Part shown: positions 36,701 through 47,639 of the stretch, one piece after another
How positions within the stretch are numbered: position 1 is the first letter of the stretch
Layout of the letters: each line of letters opens with the position of its first letter
From: Blastomyces gilchristii SLH14081
Lineage: Eukaryota > Ascomycota > Eurotiomycetes > Onygenales > Ajellomycetaceae
Length of the DNA: 64,000 nt
Assembly (NCBI RefSeq): GCF_000003855.2
Contig: NW_003101644.1
Span: 197,288-261,287 of the forward strand
Reading direction: 5' to 3'
Notes under the pieces: generated by a model
Database searches by the model: none
What the model was told of the DNA's origin: nothing
The model's input: the letters and a program-made list of their open reading frames with translations, nothing else
Program-made: the position numbers and the translations under genes

Positions 36701-39110
36701 GACTTTTCTCACACTGAGAGAATATGTAATAATATTCTTAGTACTTATTCAATCAGACTGTGATAAATCTTTCTATATTGAGATGAATGCATCTGAATGA
36801 GCTATCAGAGACACTCTTCTACAGATGAGTAAGAATGACAAGCTGTATCTGATGATGTATGATGATAGAAAACTATCAGATACTGAGCTCAATTATTCAG
36901 TATATGAAAAGAAATTATCAGTGATTAAATACACACTGATATTATAAGATAGATATATTAACAACAGTTATACAACAATGATGATCACAGATTATAAAAG
37001 CCTTATCTATCTATAATTGATGATGAAACCTTTTAAATACTTAGCATGTTGAATCTCAGAGTTTCAAGTATACAATCTTAATACTAAATACTGAAAGAAG
37101 TTAAATACTGTAATATCTGATACAACCAGTCATAGACCTGATTTCATGAGTGAGAATTCTGTGAACTAGATATAAGAGAAGTTTGTGTTAAATATACTGA
37201 GAAGATATAAGAAATTAGAATAAGTAAATACAATGATCTCTCACTTGAAGAACAGCAAGATATCAGATGATAAGTATCTTATAAAAGTAGTAGAAGAGAT
37301 ACTTCTGAACTTCAAGCTGAGGAAATTGAAAAATGATATTATGCTTTACTATAATCTAGAATATGTAGAAGCTCTCTATCTAGAACATTTATTTAGATAC
37401 AACTTAATAACTCATATACACAAGAAATTCAGTCACTTAGAAAGTTCTGAACTCATGAGTGTATTTGAATCAAGAGTGTACTGACTAAGCATGACTGAGA
37501 ACATTCAGATGTACACTCACAAGTACCTGAATTATCAGATTATGAAAGAATCTAAGAAAGAATTAGAAGATGAGAAAGTATAATATCAGATGAAATATAC
37601 AATACAACTATTCAAATAATGAGAGATGAATCTTATAGACATATTATCATAAATATTAAATAGAAATCATTGAATAATCACTGCTATTGACTATACTACT
37701 GACTGATCAGTTGTGAAAGCAGTTTCAGAGATAACAGAGAAGATAGTGATAAAGTTTCTATATAATGAGATCTATGTCAACTATGAAATGTTATATGAGA
37801 TTCTAACTGATAACAGTGTAAATCTTGTAGAAGAAGCAGTGAGATATTTTATAAGTTAGTTACAGATAAGATATTATAGAACAATACTATATCATCTACA
37901 GATAAATAGAAAAGTGAAATACTTGAATAAAATCTTGAATAATATGCTGATGAAATATCTAGTGAACAAGTCTATGAGATTATGAGATGAATATCTTAAT
38001 CAGATGCTATTAACTATGCAAATTCAGCAGCATGCAGTCTTCAAGCATTCATCATTCTACCTGTTGTATGAATTGCATTCACACATCTCAGAAAATGCTT
38101 CAGAAAAGATGGAGAAGGAAACAGCAGTTGTGAATACAGCAGAAACAACAGTTGCAGATGCAACAGTCACAGACACAGAATCAAGATTAAAAGAGATTAG
38201 CCATGCACATGTAAAAGCTAATAAGTTACTTCTGAATCAAGTAATTCAATTGAAAAGAATACAAGACTCACTAGTTAAGAAATTGAGTCTCAAGATGAGA
38301 ATGTAAGTTCTTATATGCAATGAGAGTTCTGAGAAGTTTCAATCTAGATAATTTAAGTTATATAAAATACTCAAATCACATTCTCTGAGAATATATACAT
38401 TGAAAGAATCAGAGAGACAGATCTTATATAACTTAATAAATAATTCATATCTTATAAAAGTAAAGATGTAAGATCTGAGTGAATAATAATTATCTACAGT
38501 ACTCTCATCAGTATTGAAAAAGAAGAGACTTATAATTGAAAAGTCTCATGAAGTAAGAGAAATCATAGACACTTATAAATCAGATAATCTCACTTATTTC
38601 AATCTTTTTATAATTATAAGAAAAGAATGAGAAGCAATGAAGAAATTAGATAAATATCATACTTTAATAAGTAATGAGACTGTAGTCAGTTGTATGATAA
38701 TATACTGCAGATAGCAGATACAACACAGTAAAGAATAGTCTCAAAGTAGCAGACTTACATATAAATCAGATTGCAGAAGAAAAAGAAATTCAGAGTTGAG
38801 TTCAACTGTTTACATCAGTTTAATCATAGAGATCACAGAGAATAAATCATCTGAAATATTCACAGATGTGTGAGATCAAGTTATCTTAATCTCTGAGAAT
38901 GCTCAGAGATCAGATGAGATTAGTTTCAATGAGCTATTTACTGTAGTAATCTGAGTGAGTGAAGAGAGACAGTATAATATATGAGACAGAATTACAAAAG
39001 ATGAAAGCTGCTGAACTTAGTCACTGAACACTGTATTATATAGAGATTGTGTAAGAGTAGTAATTAACAGACAAAGAAAAAGTGTAAGAAAAGAAAAGAA
39101 ATAATGAATT
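33800..39110 (+). pseudogene. A1 gag-pol remnant with sense 3' extension
   Basis: gag capsid-like stretch at about 34470-34680; protease at about 35230-35520 (VLTDTEAS, then ILKLNWF-type block); RT at about 35900-36500 (MCIDYQALNKLIIKNEYSLS and YLNNILVFS); RNase H about 36700-37090; integrase about 37230-38300 (HIHKKFSH, zinc Cys region, TAIDYTTD, ILTDNSVNL). No chromodomain recognised. A further basic/Ser-rich sense region of about 800 bp follows to about 39110. TGA stops sit at former Trp and Arg codons. Confidence 0.82.
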
Positions 39111-39286
39111 GATCATCAACTGTAAAAGTCAGCTGTAAAAGATGAATATTATCATATATATCTCATTTATTTTCATATATTACATATTTAATCTATTTCC
39201 AATGCCACACCACCTGAAAAACATTAAAAATAAAGGAAATCTCAAAACTTGAGATCTGTAAGAGATTTGAGAGCTGCAAGCTGCTC

Positions 39287-41097
39287 TTATAATAACACTG
39301 TATATATCTCTGATTTCTCTATTACTCTGTATATAATATTAAAGTCATTTATTACAAGATTGACTGAAATATCAATATAGAAATGCATACACATGTGTAT
39401 AGAAAAATTAAAGAAGAGCATAAGACTTACAAAATTAAAAGTCAAGACAGAGAGAGTGAAGATAGAAGAAACAAAAGAAGAAGAAGATACAGAATTAGAT
39501 AAATAATAGCAGAAGTCACTCAGAGCTGAACACTTATAACTCAGTGTGTATATAATCTTTCTCACAGAGAAGAGAGAGAAAGTAACAGAAGAAGCTTAAG
39601 AGTAGAAGAGAGTAGTCTCAGTAGTGTTATTATCTTTGATTAAAATAATCTCTGATGCTGGAGTAACTAAGAACTATTATTAGTGTATAAAACTGTAAAA
39701 GCAGAAGTAATAATTACTGAATAAATATCTACTGATCTTAGAATTGTATATGTAATTATAACACACATGAGGCTTCTCAGAAAGAGAGAGAGAGACACAG
39801 AAGAATACAGAAAGCAGAATATAGCATGTAAATAACTCATTCTTACAATGACATTTCAGACAAGATATACAAGTCTTACATCTACAGATGTAAAAAAGTA
39901 CAACATTCATGTTTCTATTTCTAAAAATATGAATATTCTTTATCTGTATCATGAAGTCAGATAATAAATACTAGAGAATAGACTGATACAGATCTATTAT
40001 TTCAAAGAAATTCATTAGAGTAGATATACTCATAATATTAAACTTTACAGTTATAAAAAGTTTCTTGATATCTATAAATATCATGACTTTATATATAATA
40101 AAACTCATAATAATTTTCTTTAAGAACAGAAAAATCAGTATTAGAAAGAAAAGATAAAAAAGAAAAAAACTTATAATTTTAACACTGTTAAGAGAGAAGA
40201 TGAGTCTCTGATATAAATGAATAATTGTCTTATTATAAATATTTAAAATAAATGTAATAATCAGTGTCTGTAACTGAGCTTTAAATAGTTGTATTATACA
40301 TAGTTTTTATATAATAAATTGTTTCAGAAGTCAGTAAGAAGAGTAGAAGTATATACACTGAGATATGTGATTTATTAAGTCTATACAATATCTTCTTAAA
40401 ATGAAGAGAGCTGATAATAAAAGCAGAGACAGCAGAAGCAGAGAGAGTAGAAGTAGTGAAAGTGAGAATTACAGAAACAGAGATAGTAAAAGAGAGAGAA
40501 CTGAAAACAGAGATAAGAATAGAAAATTGAAAGAGAGCAGCAGAGAGAGAAATAGTAACAGAAGAGATAGAGAGAGATATAAGAGACTCAGTTATATATA
40601 GCACAGACAATTTCTTCATTATCACATTCTTCAAGTTTTTAATTAATAATTCAATATTGAGATGTTCACTATCATCAGCAGATGTAAATCTGTCAATATA
40701 TGAAGATTCTATGTTAATAAAAACAAACATCAGCATCTGTGTTTATATAAAATTGTGTTAGAAAACATGATCAGAAGCTCACTAAGAAGAAAAATGATTA
40801 AGAGTGTATAAGAAGATAAAGAAGATATATCATTCATAATAATATATTCTGATAATTATTAGAAGATAAACAAGTTCTGATCATATTTCACAATGTGTTA
40901 TACTTACTGCTAATGAACTGCTCAGTATAAGCACTACAATAATACTTATTATGAGAATAAGAGGCTATCATCAGAAACATGTATAATATAATAGATAAAC
41001 AGATAGAAGGTGTTGAACAGAAGAAAAGACAGAAATCTTGAATAAGATAATAATATTCAATGATGATAATAATGAAGAAGATAATTGAAGAATGCAA
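39287..41097 (-). pseudogene. Antisense multi-exon gene carried by A1
   Basis: Counterpart of the A2 antisense gene, with four open segments in the same order on the minus strand: 41097-40888, 40736-40281, 39952-39680 and 39565-39287. Residues match A2 apart from changes explained by transitions. The Cys-rich segment (CRCKTCISCLKCHCK) is retained. Same orientation opposite to gag-pol. Confidence 0.5.
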
Positions 41098-41274
41098 AAA
41101 GTGAGTGAATAAGTGATATAATATAGTGAAAGCTTCTTTATAAGAGTATATAAGAAGTACTAGCTGGATCAGAAATAGACTGTATAATTGTGAATACTAG
41201 CGGCGCGCTAATCTGCATGAGGCTAGGGCTTATGTCACAGTCATGTGAGCGTGACTGAATCTGGTGAGAGAGAA

Positions 41275-41440
41275 TATAATTCAGAAGAATGTACAACTGC
41301 TGAATAATAATACAGCTGCTTTCAAACACGCTTACGAATGTAAAGGGGCCCTAGCGGCCACTAATTAATTTAGATAACATATATAAGAAGCCGGCGTACG
41401 CCTGTAATCGTACGCTGGCTCAAGAAACCTTTGAATCACA
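41275..41440 (+). repeat. A1 3' LTR
   Basis: 166 bp. The left end is mutated to TATAATTC, and the right end is intact with both hairpin arms (GCCGGCGTACG and CGTACGCTGGC, 8-nt loop). Confidence 0.92.
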
Positions 41441-42694
41441 CTGGAATTTTCTGATTTTGCATATCTGAAATTGGTGAATGTATACTAGTTAACTTTACAG
41501 ATATAGAAAAAACTCTGAGAACTAAAAGTTCTCAGATAGATATCATAGTCTCTGACTGCATACATCTATAATTGAAGAATAATAATAATAATAATAATGA
41601 ACCTTACACAGATCTCTGTCAACACTTATAAAATACTCTGAAAAAGAAGTTATTAAAACTGCTGATAAAATCACTGATAGTAGAACTATGTATCAATCTA
41701 TTTCATCAGTCTGACTGATATTAAGAAAGTCTTAGAGAAGTTATTCTGTACTATAATAACAGATTCTTATACAAAACTCTCTTAATAATATCATGAATAT
41801 CTAGATATCTTCTCATAAGATAACATTATGAATTTATCTCTCTTACAAGGTTCAGAAATAGATCACAGTATCAAGTTAAAGAAGTAGAATAATAAGAACT
41901 CTGAATTATAATGAGGCTCTCTTTATAATATATCTTGAGATGAACTTCTTCTTCTTCAGAAGATACTCAATAATCTGTTGAATAAGAAATTTATATATAT
42001 GAATAACTCTTCTGCTGCAGCTTCTATTCTCTTTACAAAGAAATCAAGTGAAGAACTCTGATTCTGTGTGAACTATCAAGATCTGAACAGATTGATAAAG
42101 AAAGATCATTATCTCTTATCTCTCATTAATGAAATCTTAGCATGTATTGAATGAGTTAAATAATTTACAAAGTTAGATGTTATCACTGCATTTTATAAGA
42201 TTTGTATTACTGAAGAAGATGAATGACTTACAGTATTTTGAACATATTATAACCTCTTTGAATGAGTAGTCACACTCTTTGAACTGATCAATACTCTCAG
42301 TATATTTCAGAAGTATATTAACTGAGCTAGACTGACTGTGTGACCGTGTCTGAGATCAGAACCAAACTTTACAGTTGTCACATTGTCTAAAAGCATTACT
42401 TCTAGTCATGATTTGTGTTCATTACATTAATCTCAAATTATGTTATTTCAAATATTAAAGATTTCAGATTCACTTTTCAAATAAAAATCTAGTCTTAGAT
42501 AAAGAATATGTTTAAATTCTTAGTCACATTTTCATTCTGATCTCATTATTGAAAATGACATCAAATAAAATCATGAAATTATTTCTCACTTACATAATAT
42601 CATAACATAGTACTCATTTGTTGAAAATTCAATAGAGAGTATTATCAAATATCATTTCTTTTCTGAACACAGATTATAATTAATATCATTTTAA

Positions 42695-42880
42695 TTAAAA
42701 AAAAAATATAAAATACAAAAAATAACAAAAAAATAAAAAACAAAATAATAAGAAAAATTCCCAACAAAAAAAAAAAAAGAGAAAGAAAAAAAGAAGAGAA
42801 AGAAAAAAAGAGAAAGAAAGAGAAAGAAAAAAAAAAAGAAAAGAAAAATAAAAAATAAAAAATAAAAATAAAAAAAAATC
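42695..42880 (+). repeat. A-rich purine tract in hAT-L2
   Basis: Counterpart of 16530-16660, longer here, with AAAG/GAAAG units. Simple repeat. Confidence 0.85.
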
Positions 42881-43006
42881 AAGATCACAGAGCTGCAGCA
42901 CTCTTAAAATACTCACTTCTCAGAGTCTTTATAATATTCATCACTAACTGTGTATTTCTCACAGTGAGAATAACACAGCTGTGATAAGTTATTGTTTTAA
43001 TATCAT

Positions 43007-43243
43007 CTAACAAATAATCAGTATATATCTATATAAATGTGAATAATTAGAAAACATACACTTAAAAAGTGTGATCAGAGTGAACTCTGCTGTCACTTGA
43101 ATAATATCAAGAACAGAACACTGAAATTGATAATTCTTCTCATCAATTTCACAGATAAGATATGTGAAGATGATCTTGAGAAATATAAGATTCTCTGACT
43201 TCTGATAGAAATGAATCTCACAGAGAGACTCTATTTTCATCAT
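43007..43243 (-). pseudogene. Minus-strand coding-like fragment in hAT-L2
   Basis: Open for 78 residues (MMKIESLCEIHFYQKSENL start), matching the broken frame at 16800-17030. That is long for this AT-rich setting and conserved between copies, but it could be open by chance. No known domain. Confidence 0.3.
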
Positions 43244-43355
43244 ATCAGAGACTGAGTGTTATTAAAAAGTGTTACTTCAATGCATATACACTTACTGCAG
43301 CAATTCACTCTCTGCACATGTGACTGAGAGTTGTAACTTTTTCATGCTGCACAGC

Positions 43356-43861
43356 TAGACTGACCGTGTGACCGTGTCTGAGACCAGAACCAGATTTTTT
43401 GATAGTCTTATTATCAATTCAACTGATCTCATTACACAGTTTTAACATTAGATAGTAGTCTCATACTGTCTCAGTGAGACTTACTGTCTACTCTTATCAC
43501 ATTTTCCAAATGAGATCATGATTTTCACTTCTCAATTTAAATTATTTTTATCACTTTAAATGACTTTAAATCTCATTTGAGTGTTACTAAAAAGTGTTAC
43601 TTTTTAAAAAATTAAAAATAGTCTAAAAAAAACCTTAAAATGTCTAAAAATAGTAACTTTATGCCAAGAATGAGACTAAATGAGATCAAATGAGATCACT
43701 TTCTCATTTTTTTCAAGTCATGGTTCCATTTTAAGATCTGATATATAGTCACTTTACATGTTTTTTTGATAGCCAGTCCCAGCGGGATTCACGCCAAGAA
43801 ATGTATGGGATCAGACCAAATGAGATCAAATGTGAAATTCATGGTCTCAGCGGCCAGTCTA
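43356..43861 (+). mobile_element. hAT-derived MITE, copy M5
   Basis: 506-bp family member within hAT-L2. Perfect TSDs tgcacagc occur at 43348-43355 and 43862-43869. The corresponding part of hAT-L1 (about 17130) lacks it. It is among the least mutated copies. Confidence 0.94.
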
Positions 43862-44370
43862 TGCACAGCTCTCTCTGAGATACTGCTGCTGGTTTGCAAC
43901 TCATGCAGTCTCTCAGTTCAGCACACACTGCATATATACAGCTCTGCATGCTGAGGCCATGTTGGTCATTATGACCTGGCGTGGTACTTGCTTTTCACAG
44001 GCCATGTTTTGTTTGATTGAGGGAGGGAAGAATATGACTGCTGTTTTATTTAAAGAGAGATGAATAATTAAATCTGTAGAAGATAATTTGATTTCTTCTA
44101 CATTTGAAATTTGATTAGTCTATACTCTTCAATTTGAGAATTTCTGAGAGTGTTTTAATAGTTTTCATATCAGCTTGAAATTAGTGATTGATTAAAGAAG
44201 AGAAAAGAGAGAAGAAAGAAATGAGAACAACTTATCTTTATAATATAAAAACAGAGAATTACTGCAATCATTTGTTCTAGTAATAAAGATCTGTTTTCTG
44301 CATGTATCTCTGATACAGATTATATGACAACTGCATACAAAGAATATCAATAGTGTATATATTGAATGAA

Positions 44371-44565
44371 TGTGATTCAAAGGTTGCTTAAGCCAGCGTA
44401 CGATTACAGGCGTACGCCGGCTTCTTATATATTGTAATATTGTACACTAAATTAATTAGCATCTGCTATGGCCCCTTTACACTTGTAAGCTAGTTCAGAA
44501 GCGGCCGCGTTATTATTCAACAGTTGTACATTCTTTCAAACCATCATACATTCTTCTGAACCACA
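44371..44565 (-). repeat. A2 3' LTR
   Basis: 195 bp, with both hairpin arms intact near 44395-44425. Longer than the A1 LTR mostly because of a duplicated block of about 20 bp near the outer U3 end (44541-44565). Confidence 0.9.
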
Positions 44566-44686
44566 TTCTCTCTCATCAGATTTGATCACATTCATGTGAT
44601 CATGACATCTGTCCTAGCTTCATGCGGATTAGCGTGCCACTAGCATTTGTGATCTTGTGACCTATTCTGGATTCAGCTAGCATTCT

Positions 44687-46575
44687 GTGTATGCTCTTAT
44701 AAAGAAACTTTCACTATATTACATCACTCATTCACTAACTTTTTCCATTCTTCAATCATCTTCTCTATCATCATCATCATCAAACGCCATCATCATTTCA
44801 TTCAAGATTACTGCTTCTTCTTCTGTTCAACACCTTCTATTCATTTTACCTATTACATTGTACGCGTTCCTGGCAATGGCCTCTCATTTCCACAATAAGC
44901 ATCATTGTAGTGCCTATACCAGGCAGTTTATTAGCAGTAAGTGTAACATGTTGTGAAACATACATGATCAGAACTTGTTATCTTCTAATAATCATCAGAA
45001 TGTATTATCATGAATAACATCTCTTCTTCACCTTCTTATACACTCTCAACTGTTTCTTCTTCTCAGTGAGTTTCTGATCATGTTTTCTGACATGATTTTG
45101 CATGAATGCAGATGCTGATATGTTTGTTTTTATTTATATAGAATCTTCATGTGTTGACAGATCTGTGTCTGCTGATGATAGTGAACTCAATATTGAATCA
45201 TTGATTGAGAACTTGAAGAACATGATAATGAAGAAATTGTCTGTGTCATGTGTGACTGAGTCTTCTACATCTCTTCTTGCCTCTTCTGCTGCTTCTTTCT
45301 CTACTGCTTCTCTCTCTGTCTCTTTCTCTGCTACTTCTCAATCTTCTACACTTGCTCCTGTGTCTAGTTCTCCCACTCTCACTACCTCTGTTCCCATGAC
45401 TTTCACTCTCACTACTTCTGGTTTTACTGTCTCTGCTTTCATTACCAGCTCTCTCTGTTTCAAGAAGATGTTGTATAGACTTAATAAACCATGTTTATCA
45501 GCATATACACTCTCATCTTTCTTATCAACTTCTAGAACAATTTATTGTATAAAGACTGTATACAACATGACTATCTGAAGCTCAGTCATGAATACTGATT
45601 ATTATGTTTATTTTAAATATTTATGATGAGAGAATTATTCATTTATATCAGAGAATTATCTTTCTTCTTAACAGTGTTGAGATTGTAAGTCTTTTTCTTT
45701 TCATCTTTTCTTTCTGATGCTGATTTTTCTGTTCTTAGAAGAAATCATTATAAGTTTTACTATGCATGAAGTCATAGTATTCACAGATATTAAGAAACTT
45801 TTCATAATTATCAAATTCAATATTGCAGGTACATCTGCTCTGATGAATATCTTCAGAATAATTGATCTATATTAGTCTATTCTCTGATATTTGTCATCTG
45901 ACTTTGTAATGCAGGTGAAGAATATTCATGTTTTCAGAAACAGAAATATGAATGTTATACTCTTTTACACTCATGAGTGTGAGACTTGTATATCTTGTCT
46001 GAGATGTTGTTATGAAAATAAGCTGTTCACATGCTGTGTTCTGCTTTCTGTATTTCTCTATATCTCTCTCTCTCTTTCTGAGAAGCCTTGTGTGTGTTGT
46101 AATTATATATATAACTCTAAGATCAGCAGGTGTTTATTCAGTAACTGTTCTCATCTCTGATTTTGTGATTTTTATACACTAATAATAATTCTTAGTTGCT
46201 CTGATGTCAGAGGTCATTCTGATTGAAGATGATAACATCACTGAGACTACTCTCTTCTATTCTCAAGCTTCTTCTATTACTTTCTCTTCCTTCTCTGCAG
46301 AGAAGGTTGTATGCACACTGAGTTGTAAGTGTTCAACTCTGAGTGACTCTCACTGTTATTCATTCAGTTCTGTGCCTTCTTCTTCTTCTGTTTCTTCTGT
46401 CTTTATTCTCTCTGTTCTGGCTTCTGATTCTGTAAGTCCTGCACTCTTCTTCAATTTCTCTATGTGTATGCATATACATTTCTATATTGGCATTTCAGCC
46501 AATCTTGTGATAAATAACATTAATGTTGTACATAGAGCAGTAGAGGAATCAGAGACATGCACAGCATTGTTGTAA
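44687..46575 (+). pseudogene. Antisense multi-exon gene carried by A2
   Basis: Four open segments lie in order on the strand opposite gag-pol: 44687-44942, 45112-45578, 45915-46140 and 46211-46575. Splice-like junctions border them: GTAAGT donor at 44937, ...TGCAG acceptor ending 45111, CAG ending 45914, GTAACT donor near 46140, CAG ending 46210. The protein is Ser/Thr-rich in the second segment and Cys-rich in the third (CETCISCLRCC...CVCCNYI), suggesting a zinc-binding module. Family not recognised. It starts about 120 bp inside the LTR. Counterpart in A1 at 41097-39287. Confidence 0.55.
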
Positions 46576-47639
46576 GAGTGACTTACAGCTCTCAAATTCC
46601 TTATGAACCTTGAGTTTTGAGATTTCCTTTTTTTAATGTTTTTTGAGTGATGTGATGTTAGAAATAGATTAAACATGTGATGTATGAAAATGAATAAGAT
46701 GTATATGATAACATTTGTCTTTTACAGCTGACTCTTACAGTTGATGATTAATTCATTATCTCTTTTCTTATGCTTTTTCTTTATCTGCTAGTTACTACTC
46801 TTACATGACCTCTATATAGTACAGTGTTCAGTGACTAGATTCAGCAGCTTTCATCTTTTATAATTCTGTCTCATATATTATACTGTCTCTCTTCACCTGC
46901 TCAGATCACTACAGTGAACAGCTCATCAAAACTAACCTTGCCTGACCTCTGAGTATTCTCAGAGATTGAGATGACTTGATCTTATGCATTCATGAATATT
47001 TCAGATAGTTCATTCTCTGTGATCTCTGCAATTGAACTAATATAAACAGTTGAATTTAACTCTGAATTTCTTTTTCTTCTACAATCTGATTCATGTATAA
47101 GTCTGCTGCTTTGAGACTGCTCTTTACTATGTTACACTCACTATCTGCAGTGTATTATTATATGACTGACTACAGTCTTATCACTTATTGAAGTGTGATG
47201 TTCATCTAATTTCTTCATTTCTTCTCATTCTCTTCTTATAATTGTGAAAAGATTGGAATAAGTGAGATTATCTGATTTGTAAGTGTCTATGATTTCTCTT
47301 ACTTTATAAGACTTTTCAATTATAAGTCTCTTCTTTTTCAACACTGATGATAGTGCTGTAAATAATTATAATTCACTCAGGTCTTATATCTTTACTTTCA
47401 CAAGTTATGAATCATTTATTAAGTTGTATAAGACTTGTTTCTCTGATTCTTTCAATGTATACATTCTCAGAGAATGTGATTTGAGTATTTTATATGACTC
47501 AAACCATCTAGATTGAAAGTTCTCAGAACTCTTATTGTATATAAGAACTCATATTCTTATCTTGAGACTTGATTTCTTAACTAGTGAGTCTCATATTCTT
47601 TTTGATTGAATTGCTCAGTTCAGAAGTAACTCATTAGCT

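Larger units (their letters stand above)
33181..41440 (+). mobile_element. Ty3/gypsy element A1
   Basis: 8,260-bp plus-strand LTR retrotransposon with 166-bp LTRs and 4-bp TSD CTGG (33177-33180 and 41441-41444), inserted in the 3' UTR of LINE L1. Empty sites at about 62980 (L2), 60680 (S2) and 11990 (S1) show the unoccupied target. It encodes gag, protease, RT, RNase H and integrase remnants, an extra sense region to about 39110, and an antisense multi-exon gene before the 3' LTR. Confidence 0.93.
31791..41599 (+). mobile_element. 5'-truncated LINE L1 (interrupted by A1)
   Basis: LINE 3' portion inserted in B3. TSDs of about 18 bp (aaccttacacagatYtct) lie at 31773-31790 and 41600-41617. Own sequence is 31791-33180 and 41445-41599, ending in an (AAT)n tail. 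It contains an RNase H remnant. Ty3 copy A1 is inserted in its 3' UTR. Confidence 0.88.

Noticed and set aside
33181..41440. A-family LTR ends read as Helitron termini because of the hairpin
   Set aside because: Paired equal-length LTRs, TSDs with empty sites, and gag-pol between them define an LTR retrotransposon.
42691..42916. Phe-rich open frames resembling membrane proteins
   Set aside because: Translation of the A-rich purine tract in reverse; two overlapping frames give the same kind of run.
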